In this document: in pieces, positions 55,849 through 63,101 of the stretch
Numbering within the stretch: the stretch's first letter is position 1
Layout: each line of letters begins with the position of its first letter
Assembly (NCBI GenBank): GCA_015655415.1
Contig: JAATFB010000020.1
Coordinates: forward strand, 36,065 to 100,064
Direction: 5' to 3'
DNA: 64,000 nt
Source of the DNA: Actinomycetales bacterium
GTDB lineage: Bacteria; Actinomycetota; Actinomycetes; Actinomycetales; Microbacteriaceae
Program-made: the position numbers and the translations under genes
Notes under the pieces: model-generated
The model's database searches: none
What the model was told of the DNA's origin: nothing
Seen by the model: only the letters and a program-made list of their open reading frames with translations

Positions 55849-56304
55849 ATGGCACAGGCCAAGAAGACGACGTCCAGCAAGCCGACCTTCACCGCGGAGG
55901 AACGCGAGGCGATGAAGGAGTACACCGAGGAGCTGAAGAGGACCGCCAAGCGCGGTGGTGCGACGACGAGGGAGGACGGCGAGCGCGACCTGCTGGAGAA
56001 GGTCGCCGCCATGAACGAGCCCGACCGGTCGATGGCGCAGCGCGTGCACGAGATCGTCAGCGAGGCCGCCCCCGAGCTTCAGCCCAAGACGTGGTACGGA
56101 ATGCCCGCCTATGCGATCGGCAAGGACACGATCTGCTTTTTCCAGCCGGCGGGCAAGTTCAAGGCGCGCTACTCGACCCTGGGCTTCAACGACAAGGCCC
56201 GGCTGGACGACGGGGCGATGTGGCCGACGTCGTTCGCGCTGACGGAGCTGACGCCCGAGGTCGAGGGGCGCATCGCGGAGCTGGTGCGCAGGGCCGTGGG
56301 CTGA
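55849..56304 (+). CDS. DUF1801 (YdhG/iron-chaperone fold) protein
   Basis: The 151-residue protein has a basic Lys-rich N-terminus and then the DUF1801 domain: RVHEIVSEAAPELQPKTWYGMPAYA and FFQPAGKFKARYSTLGF. The function is not established; the fold is frataxin-like. GGAAGGA precedes the ATG. It is divergent from the MarR gene. Confidence 0.88.
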   Translation: MAQAKKTTSSKPTFTAEEREAMKEYTEELKRTAKRGGATTREDGERDLLEKVAAMNEPDRSMAQRVHEIVSEAAPELQPKTWYGMPAYAIGKDTICFFQPAGKFKARYSTLGFNDKARLDDGAMWPTSFALTELTPEVEGRIAELVRRAVG

Positions 56305-56320
56305 GCCCCCGCCCCTGCCG

Positions 56321-56395
56321 CCCCACCCCCGGATCCCCCCGTCCCCCGCCCCACCCCCGGATCCCCCCGTCCCCGTCCCCACCCCCGGGGTCCCC
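56321..56395. repeat. C-rich 28-bp tandem repeat (G-rich on the minus strand)
   Basis: A unit beginning CCCCACCCCCGGATCCCCCC starts at 56321 and again at 56349 (period 28), with a third partial copy from about 56377. The minus strand has runs of four to six G that could form G-quadruplexes. No coding potential is credible here. Confidence 0.6.
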
Positions 56396-56420
56396 ATCGC
56401 CCCCACCGTCCCCTCCCACA

Positions 56421-56481
56421 CCCGAGAAGCCAGTTCGCGCAGGAACCGGCTGGCCGTTCCGACGCGAATCGGCTTCTCGGG
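56421..56481. repeat. 61-nt nested palindrome
   Basis: CCCGAGAAGCC (56421-56431) pairs with GGCTTCTCGGG (56471-56481), TTCGCG (56434-56439) with CGCGAA (56463-56468), and GGAAC (56442-56446) with GTTCC (56456-56460), separated by symmetric 2-nt mismatches. There is no trailing T-run, so it is not a simple intrinsic terminator. It may be a REP-like or miniature mobile element. The following ~100 bp to the tRNA is G-rich and shows no gene. Confidence 0.6.
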
Positions 56482-56584
56482 GCAGGGCGGGGCAGGGCGG
56501 GGCTGGGGCGAGGCGGCACGAGGCGGCCTGGGGTGGGGCTGGAGCGCGGCGCATCGCGGCCCTCTGGCAGACTGGAGGACGCTA

Positions 56585-56656
56585 TCCGCCGTGGTGTAAT
56601 GGCAGCACGACAGCCTTTGGAGCTGTGAGGTCCAGGTTCGAGTCCTGGCGGCGGAG
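56585..56656 (+). tRNA. tRNA-Gln (anticodon TTG)
   Basis: The cloverleaf is intact: acceptor TCCGCCG/CGGCGGA, D-arm GTGTAATGGCAGCAC, anticodon stem ACAGC/GCTGT with loop CTTTGGA (anticodon TTG), T-arm CCAGGTTCGAGTCCTGG and discriminator G. CCA is not encoded. Confidence 0.95.
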
Positions 56657-56694
56657 CTCGCGCGGCGCACATCCGGGTCGGGAATACTGTTACG

Positions 56695-58158
56695 GTGACC
56701 GATCCGAACCTCGCCATCGTCGTGCTCGCCGCTGGGCAGGGCACTCGCATGAAGTCCGCGACGCCGAAGCTGCTGCATCACCTCGCGGGGGTCCCCATCG
56801 TCAGCCATGTGCTGGCCACCGCACGTGAGCTGAATCCGGCCGTCGTGCTGGCGGTCGTGCGGCACGAGCGCGACCAGGTCGCCGACGTCATCAGCGCACA
56901 CCTGCCTGCCGCCGTGATCGTCGAGCAGGATCACGTGCCCGGCACCGGTCGCGCCGTGGAGCAGGCCGTCGCCGATCTGCCGCCGGATTTCTCCGGTGAC
57001 GTGCTCGTGCTCAACGGTGACGTCCCGCTGCTCGACGCCGACACGCTCCGCGAGCTGGTCGAGCGGCATCGCGACAGCGGCGCGGCGGCCACGGTGCTGA
57101 GCAGCATCGTCCCGGATGCGACGGGCTACGGCCGGATCGTCCGCACGCCAACTGGCGCCCTCGACCGCATCGTGGAACACCAGGACGCCACGGCGGCCGA
57201 GCTCTCCATCGACGAGATCAACGCAGGCGTCTACGTGTTCGGGGTGAACGCGCTGCGTGACCAGCTCGCGAACCTGAGCACCGACAACGCCCAGGGCGAG
57301 AAGTACCTCACCGACGTCATCGGACTGCTGCGTCGTGCCGGGAGCGAGGTGGCAGCGGTGCCTGTGGACGAGTCCTGGAAGGTCGAGGGCATCAACGACC
57401 GCGCGCAGCTCAGCGAGGCCGCAGCGCGGCTGAACGCCCTCATCGTGCGCGGCTGGCAGCTGAACGGCGTCACCGTGCACGATCCGGCGACCACCTGGAT
57501 CGACCTGACCGTGACGCTGGCGAACGACGTGACCGTCCTGCCCGGCACACAGCTCAAGGGTGCCACGACCGTGGCGAGGGATGCCGTGATCGGCCCCGAC
57601 ACGACGCTGACCGACTGCGAGGTCGGTGAGGGCGCCTCCGTGAGGCGGGCGGACGCGACGCTCGCCGTGATCGGCGCGCGGGCGTCCGTCGGCCCCTTCG
57701 CATACCTGCGGCCGGGCACCGTGCTCGACGAGGACGGCAAGATCGGCACGTTCGTCGAGACGAAGAACTCCCGCATCGGCCCCGGGAGCAAGGTGCCGCA
57801 CCTCAGCTACGTGGGCGACACGACCATCGGTCGTGGCGTGAACCTCGGCGCGGGCGCGATCGCGGCGAACTACGACGATCTGACCAAGCACCGCACCCAG
57901 ATCGGCGACGAGGTGCACACCGGGGCGCACAACGTGTTCGTGGCTCCCGTTAGGATCGGAGACGGCGCGAAGACCGGAGCCGGCGCCGTCATCCGCAAGG
58001 ACGTCCCGGCCGTAGCACTCGCATTGAGCGTCGCCCCGCAGCGCAACATCGAGGGGTGGGTCGAGAAGAACCGACCGGGCACGGCGGCCGCCGAGGTGGC
58101 GCGGCGGGCCCGGTCCGCACAGGAAGCGGACGATGGCTCGCAAAGACAAGACGGTTGA
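56695..58158 (+). CDS. glmU: Bifunctional GlmU: N-acetylglucosamine-1-P uridyltransferase / glucosamine-1-P acetyltransferase
   Basis: This 487-residue protein has an N-terminal pyrophosphorylase (IVVLAAGQGTRMKS, VLNGDVPLLDADTL, YGRIVR, NAGVYVF) and a C-terminal left-handed beta-helix acetyltransferase (GPFAYLRPGTVL, FVETKNSRIG, HLSYVGDTTIG, ANYDDLTKHRTQIGD). It makes UDP-GlcNAc for the cell wall. GTG 56695 lies 6 nt after AATACT, suggesting a leaderless start. It overlaps prs by 26 bp. Confidence 0.95.
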   Translation: MTDPNLAIVVLAAGQGTRMKSATPKLLHHLAGVPIVSHVLATARELNPAVVLAVVRHERDQVADVISAHLPAAVIVEQDHVPGTGRAVEQAVADLPPDFSGDVLVLNGDVPLLDADTLRELVERHRDSGAAATVLSSIVPDATGYGRIVRTPTGALDRIVEHQDATAAELSIDEINAGVYVFGVNALRDQLANLSTDNAQGEKYLTDVIGLLRRAGSEVAAVPVDESWKVEGINDRAQLSEAAARLNALIVRGWQLNGVTVHDPATTWIDLTVTLANDVTVLPGTQLKGATTVARDAVIGPDTTLTDCEVGEGASVRRADATLAVIGARASVGPFAYLRPGTVLDEDGKIGTFVETKNSRIGPGSKVPHLSYVGDTTIGRGVNLGAGAIAANYDDLTKHRTQIGDEVHTGAHNVFVAPVRIGDGAKTGAGAVIRKDVPAVALALSVAPQRNIEGWVEKNRPGTAAAEVARRARSAQEADDGSQRQDG

Positions 58159-59167
58159 TCTCGATCGCGAACGCGGCATAGCCCCCGGGATCGTCGCGAA
58201 GACCAAGAAGCGTCTGGTGGTCGCCTCGGGCAGATCGCACCAGGCGCTCGCGCGCGAGGTCGCCGAGGCGCTCGGGACCGAGCTGGTGCCGACGGAGTAC
58301 CGCACGTTCGCGTCGGGGGAGATCCTCACCCGCTTCGAGGTCTCGATCCGCGGATGCGACGTGTTCCTGGTGCAGTCCTTCGGCCCCCCGGTCAACGAGT
58401 GGCTCATGGAGCTGCTGATCATGCTGGATGCCGCCAAGCGGGCGTCGGCCAAGCGCATCACCGTCGTTGCGCCGTACTATCCGTACTCGCGTCAGGACAA
58501 GAAGGGGCGCGGCCGCGAGCCGATCAGCGCTCGCCTGGTCGCGGATCTGCTGCACACGGCCGGGGCCGACCGGGTGATGAGCGTCGACCTGCACGCTGCG
58601 CAGATCCAGGGATTCTTCGACGGTCCCGTCGACCACCTGTTCGCCAAGCCGGTGCTGCTGCAGTACTTCACGCAGACCCTGTCGCCGGAGGACAGGGAGA
58701 AGCTCACTGTGGTCTCCCCGGACACCGGGCGGGTCCGCGTGGCCGACCAGTGGTCGGACAGTCTGGGGGCCCCGCTCGCGATCATCCACAAGCGCCGCGA
58801 CCCGAAGGTCGCCAACCAGGTCACGGTGAACGAGATCGTCGGGCGTGTGCGCGGTCGGGTGTGCCTGCTCGTCGACGACATGATCGACACCGGCGGCACG
58901 ATCGTCAAGGCGGCGCAGGCGCTCAAGGCGGCCGGGGCCGAGCGCGTGATCGTCGCGGCGACGCACCCGATCTTCAGCGATCCTGCACCGCGGCGCCTGC
59001 AGGACGACTCGATCGACGAGGTCGTCGTCACCGACACCGTGCCCGTGCCGGAGGAGAAGCGGTTCCCCGCGCTCACGATCCTGCCGATCGCGCCGTTGCT
59101 GGCGCGTGCCATCCACGAGGTCTTCGAGGACGGCTCCGTCACCTCGATGTTCGACGGCGCCGCCTAG
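58133..59167 (+). CDS. prs: Ribose-phosphate pyrophosphokinase (PRPP synthetase)
   Basis: The 344-residue enzyme has ASGRSHQALAREVAEALG, FASGEILTRFEVSIRG, YYPYSRQDKKGRGREPISARLVADLL, the metal/ATP His in SVDLHAAQIQGFF and the PRPP loop LLVDDMIDTGGTI. It supplies PRPP to nucleotide, His and Trp synthesis. The glmU-prs pair is conserved in actinobacteria. Its stop shares CTAG with the convergent tetR stop. Confidence 0.95.
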   Translation: MARKDKTVDLDRERGIAPGIVAKTKKRLVVASGRSHQALAREVAEALGTELVPTEYRTFASGEILTRFEVSIRGCDVFLVQSFGPPVNEWLMELLIMLDAAKRASAKRITVVAPYYPYSRQDKKGRGREPISARLVADLLHTAGADRVMSVDLHAAQIQGFFDGPVDHLFAKPVLLQYFTQTLSPEDREKLTVVSPDTGRVRVADQWSDSLGAPLAIIHKRRDPKVANQVTVNEIVGRVRGRVCLLVDDMIDTGGTIVKAAQALKAAGAERVIVAATHPIFSDPAPRRLQDDSIDEVVVTDTVPVPEEKRFPALTILPIAPLLARAIHEVFEDGSVTSMFDGAA

Positions 59168-59907
59168 GACGCCGTCGCGCCGAGTCCGCGGAAGAGCGCG
59201 CCCAACGTGAAGTCGAACCGCTCATGGCCCCCGCCGGCAGCCAGCTCGCTGGCGTGCGCCACCGTGTGGGGGAACCGGCTCGCCGGAAGCATCCTCAGCC
59301 GGGCGGCCATCTCGTCCGCGCGCAGGACCCGGTCGTCGCGTCCCGATCCGGGCTCGCGTCGGTAGGACGCCTCGAGGCAGTAGGCGCAGACGTAGAGATA
59401 CGCGGCGTCGATCGCCCACGCCGCCGACTGCGCGGGCACGCCTCCAGTCACCAGGATCGCGAGCATGCCCTCGTTGATCGCCAGGGTGTCGATGCTGCGC
59501 GGAGCGGCGGCCAGCGCCGCGCGCGAGATGCCCGGGTAGCTCAGGAACCGGTCGCGCAGCTGAGCGCAGACGTCTCTGATCTGGTCACGCCAGCGGGCGG
59601 GGTCGGGCTCGGGCAGTCTCACCTGCGCGCACAGTCGCCCGATCAGCAGGTCATCGAGCTCCGACTTGTTGTGCACATGGGCGTACAGGGAGGCGGGTCC
59701 CGTCCGCAGCTGGCCGGCGACGCGTCGCATCGTGAGCGCCTCGAATCCCTCCTCCGCCACGATCGCGAGCGCCGCCTCGACGATCCGATCGAGGGTGATG
59801 GGGTCCTTTCGTCCGCGACCGGCGTGCCGGGGGTTCTCGAGGGCGGCGATCCGGGCCGCCCAGTCGTCATCGCCCCCTGAGCCTGTGCCCGCCCGTCCGC
59901 TCGTCAC
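59164..59907 (-). CDS. TetR-family regulator (TetR_C type)
   Basis: The 247-residue protein has an N-terminal HTH (DRIVEAALAIVAEEGFEALTMR, then RTGPASLYAHVHNKSELDDLL) and a C-terminal ligand domain like TetR_C_1. It is divergent from an MFS exporter with three palindromes between them, so it probably represses that exporter and itself. The start is GTG 59907. Confidence 0.9.
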   Translation of the reverse strand: MTSGRAGTGSGGDDDWAARIAALENPRHAGRGRKDPITLDRIVEAALAIVAEEGFEALTMRRVAGQLRTGPASLYAHVHNKSELDDLLIGRLCAQVRLPEPDPARWRDQIRDVCAQLRDRFLSYPGISRAALAAAPRSIDTLAINEGMLAILVTGGVPAQSAAWAIDAAYLYVCAYCLEASYRREPGSGRDDRVLRADEMAARLRMLPASRFPHTVAHASELAAGGGHERFDFTLGALFRGLGATAS

Positions 59908-59923
59908 GGCCCCACCCTACCAC

Positions 59924-59978
59924 TTGACACGAACGCTGTTCCGATATAGAACAGTGTTCGTAATGACGAACGGTGTTC
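59924..59978. promoter_or_regulatory. Three GAACnnnGTTC operators over the exporter promoter
   Basis: GAACGCTGTTC (59931-59941), GAACAGTGTTC (59949-59959) and GAACGGTGTTC (59968-59978) are near-identical palindromes at 18- and 19-bp steps. TTGACA (59924-59929), 17 nt and TAGAAC (59947-59952) make a rightward promoter whose spacer and -10 are covered by the first two sites. This is a typical TetR-repressed arrangement. Confidence 0.7.
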
Positions 59979-60005
59979 GTATCGCGTGAATGAAAGGAAC
60001 CGCAC

Positions 60006-61499
60006 ATGAGCGCACGCCCCGGCGATCCGACCAATGCGCCCGCCGCGACGGCCCGGCGGCCCGCGACGCTCCGGGAGGCGTGGATCGCGTTGGCCGGCCT
60101 CTCAGCGGTGTTCCTGTTCGAGATGCTGGACAACTCGATCCTGGGCGTCGCGCTGCCCACGATCGGGCGTGACCTGCACGCGTCCACCACCCAGCTGCAG
60201 TGGGTCACCAGCTCCTACGCGATCGTCTTCGGCGGGCTGATGCTCGTGTTCGGAGCGGTCGCGGACCGCTTCGGACGGCGACGCGTCATGCTCTTCGGAC
60301 TGGTGCTGCTGGGCCTTGCGAGCCTGTCGACGGCGTTCGTCACGAGCGCGCAGGAACTGGTCGCGGTGCGGGCGGCCATGGGCGTCGCAGCCGCCATGAC
60401 CACCCCGGGATCGATGGCGCTCGCGTTCCGCCTCTTCGCCGACGACGGGCTGCGCGTTCGAGCGATCACCCTCATCTCGACCGTCGGCCTCGTCGGTCTC
60501 GCCGTCGGCCCGACTGCGGGCGGGCTCGTGCTCGCGATCGCGCCGTGGCAGGTGCTGCTGCTGGTGAACGTGCCCGTCGCCGTGCTCGCGATCGCGGGGA
60601 TACGGCTCGGCATCGGAGCTGATGACCCCGCAGAGCTCCACCGCGATCCTCTCGACGTGCCCGGCGGCCTGCTGGGCACGGCGACCATCGCGCTCGCGCT
60701 CGTCACGCCCACGCTGTTCGTGAACGGGGGCACCGGTTCCTGGGAGCCGTGGGTGGCGGCAGCGGGGGCGCTGCTCGCCGGCACGCTGTTCGTGATCCGC
60801 GAGCGCACGGCGCGCCATCCGCTCATCGATCTGCGGCTCGTCGCCCGCCCGCTGGTCTCCAGCGGCCTGGCCTTCAAGGCGGCGGCCGGGCTCGCGACCG
60901 CCGGGCTGAGCTACCTGGTCACCCTGCAGCTGCAGCTGGAGTGGGGATGGCCGCCCGCCCTGGCGTCCCTGGGAATGCTGCCGCAGGTCATCGTGCTCAT
61001 CGCCGGAGGCGCACTCGTCGACCCGTTCGTGAGACGTGTCGGCCTGGAGCGCGCCGCGTGGATCAGCGCCGTGACCGTGGTCGCCGGGCTGGCCGTGTAC
61101 GGCCTCCTGAACGAGCTCGGATACGTGTGGGTCGCGATCGCCCTCGCGCTCGTGGCGGCCGGGCTGCGCGTGGTCGGCGTCGTCGCCGCGACGAACGTGC
61201 TGCGCGGTCTGCCGTCGAACCGCACCACGATCGGCGCGGCGCTCACCGACACGGCGACCGAGGTGGCGAACGGCGTGGGCGTGGCGGTCGCCGGAACCAT
61301 CCTCGCCGCCCTGTTCGCCGGGAGCATCGTCGCCTCCGACTGGGATGCGAGCCAGCGGGCGCAGTTCCAGAGCGGCGTCACGATCGGAGGCCTCGCGCTC
61401 ACCGTCATCGCCGCCGGGCTCGTCGGCTGGGGGATCCTGCGCGCACGCGGCCGGGACCTCACGGTTCCGGACGCGGCGTCGGAGGCGCTCTCGCGCTAG
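60006..61499 (+). CDS. MFS drug exporter (DHA2-like)
   Basis: This 497-residue protein has about 14 membrane segments. Motifs are LFEMLDNSILGVALPTIGRDL (DHA2 helix 1), QWVTSSYAIVFGGLMLVFGAVADRFGRRR (motif A) and a motif C-like GPTAGG. It probably exports a drug or toxic metabolite under control of the divergent TetR. AAAGGAA precedes the ATG. Confidence 0.9.
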   Translation: MSARPGDPTNAPAATARRPATLREAWIALAGLSAVFLFEMLDNSILGVALPTIGRDLHASTTQLQWVTSSYAIVFGGLMLVFGAVADRFGRRRVMLFGLVLLGLASLSTAFVTSAQELVAVRAAMGVAAAMTTPGSMALAFRLFADDGLRVRAITLISTVGLVGLAVGPTAGGLVLAIAPWQVLLLVNVPVAVLAIAGIRLGIGADDPAELHRDPLDVPGGLLGTATIALALVTPTLFVNGGTGSWEPWVAAAGALLAGTLFVIRERTARHPLIDLRLVARPLVSSGLAFKAAAGLATAGLSYLVTLQLQLEWGWPPALASLGMLPQVIVLIAGGALVDPFVRRVGLERAAWISAVTVVAGLAVYGLLNELGYVWVAIALALVAAGLRVVGVVAATNVLRGLPSNRTTIGAALTDTATEVANGVGVAVAGTILAALFAGSIVASDWDASQRAQFQSGVTIGGLALTVIAAGLVGWGILRARGRDLTVPDAASEALSR

Positions 61500-61561
61500 C
61501 GCCGGCCGCTCCCGCTGCCGTGCGACACGCGGATGTCACACCCGCTCGCTACGCTGGCCCG

Positions 61562-63049
61562 ATGACCCGACAGTCCGCGGCCGTCGACACGCCTCTCGAT
61601 TCCGACGCCCGCGAAGGCCGAGTGCTGTGGCTCCTGCTCGTCGCGACGTTCGTGGTCATCCTGAACGAGACGATCATGTCGGTGGCGATCACGGACATCA
61701 TGCGCGACTTCCACGTGGACGCCCGCGCGGGCCAGTGGCTGACGACCGCGTTCATGCTCACACTCGCTGTGGTGATCCCGGTCACGGGCATCCTGCTGCA
61801 GCGCTTCAGCACCCGGACCATGTTCATCACCGCGATGTCGCTCTTCAGCGCCGGGACCGCGATCGCCGCCACCGCTCCCGTGTTCGGCGTCCTGCTGGCG
61901 GCGAGGGTCGTGCAGGCCTCCGGCACCGCGATCATGATGCCGCTCCTGATGACCACCATCATGACCCTGGTCGATCCGAGCCGTCGCGGGCGAACGATGG
62001 GGAACGTGTCGATCGTGATCTCTGTCGCTCCCGCGATAGGACCGACCATCGCCGGCATCATCCTGAGCGCTCTGCCCTGGCGGTGGATCTTCTGGTTCGT
62101 GCTGCCGATCTCCCTCGCCATGCTGCTGGTCGGCGCGTGGCGGGTGCGGAACGTGTCCACGCCGGCACAGGTGCCGATCGACGTCCTCTCGGTGGTGCTC
62201 TCGGTGTTCGGCTTCGGCGGCGTGGTGTACGGCCTGAGTCAGATCGGTGCGACCGACGAGGCGACCTCGGGCGTTGGCGCGGCGCCGATGGTGGTGGCGT
62301 TCGTGGTGGGCGGCGCGGCGCTCATCGGGTTCGTCGTCCGCCAGCTCGCGCTGCAACGGCGCGACCGGGCGCTGCTTGATCTGCGGACGTTCGGCTCGTC
62401 GACGTTCTCGGTGGCGATCGTCCTGATGGCCGTCAGCATGGCGGCCCTGCTCGGCACCTTGATCCTGCTGCCGATCTTCATGCAGCAGGTGCTCGGCCTC
62501 GAACCGCTCGCCATCGGCCTGCTGCTGCTTCCGGGCGGCCTGATCATGGGGCTTCTGGCACCGGTCGTCGGCAGGCTCTACGACCGCTTCGGGGCCCGCA
62601 CGCTCCTCGTGCCCGGCGCGCTGGCGATGAGCGCCGCGCTCTGGATGCTCGTCCTCGTCGGCGCGCACACCTCACCGTGGTACCTGCTCTCGGCGCACAT
62701 CGTGTTGAGCGTCGGTCTGGCGTTCCTGTTCACGCCGCTGTTCACGGCCAGCCTGGGCGCGGTTCCCGAGCGGTTCTACTCACACGGCAGCGCGATCATC
62801 GGAACCGTGCAGCAGGTCGCGGGTGCGGCGGGAACGGCGCTGTTCGTGGCGGTGCTGTCGGTGCGAAGCGCGACGCTGGCGGAGGCGGGCTCGACCGTGC
62901 GGGATGCCACGGCATCCGGCATCGCGCTCGCCTTCACGGTCGGAGGCATCCTGTCGCTGGGTGCCGTCGTCGCCGCGTTCTTCGTGCGCACGCCGCCCGT
63001 CCCTGCCGAGGGGTCCGGGCGGCGTGCCGAGGTCGGCGCCGGCGGCTGA
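61562..63049 (+). CDS. DHA2-family MFS exporter (LmrB/EmrB-like)
   Basis: This 495-residue protein has about 14 membrane segments: FVVILNETIMSVAITDIMRDFH, QWLTTAFMLTLAVVIPVTGILLQRF and APAIGPTIAGIIL (motif C). ATG 61562 lies 6 nt after TACGCT (61550-61555), suggesting its own leaderless promoter rather than read-through from the upstream exporter gene. The substrate is unknown. Confidence 0.9.
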   Translation: MTRQSAAVDTPLDSDAREGRVLWLLLVATFVVILNETIMSVAITDIMRDFHVDARAGQWLTTAFMLTLAVVIPVTGILLQRFSTRTMFITAMSLFSAGTAIAATAPVFGVLLAARVVQASGTAIMMPLLMTTIMTLVDPSRRGRTMGNVSIVISVAPAIGPTIAGIILSALPWRWIFWFVLPISLAMLLVGAWRVRNVSTPAQVPIDVLSVVLSVFGFGGVVYGLSQIGATDEATSGVGAAPMVVAFVVGGAALIGFVVRQLALQRRDRALLDLRTFGSSTFSVAIVLMAVSMAALLGTLILLPIFMQQVLGLEPLAIGLLLLPGGLIMGLLAPVVGRLYDRFGARTLLVPGALAMSAALWMLVLVGAHTSPWYLLSAHIVLSVGLAFLFTPLFTASLGAVPERFYSHGSAIIGTVQQVAGAAGTALFVAVLSVRSATLAEAGSTVRDATASGIALAFTVGGILSLGAVVAAFFVRTPPVPAEGSGRRAEVGAGG

Positions 63050-63101
63050 GCGCGCGAGGACGCGGACGGCACGCCTCGCACGGCGCTCGACAGGTGGCGC
63101 G

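Noticed and set aside
55417..58461. 1,014-codon open frame on the minus strand
   Set aside because: Antisense to DUF1801, tRNA-Gln and glmU. It has a low-complexity composition (Arg, His, Val, Asp) from GC-rich codon shadows and no domain.
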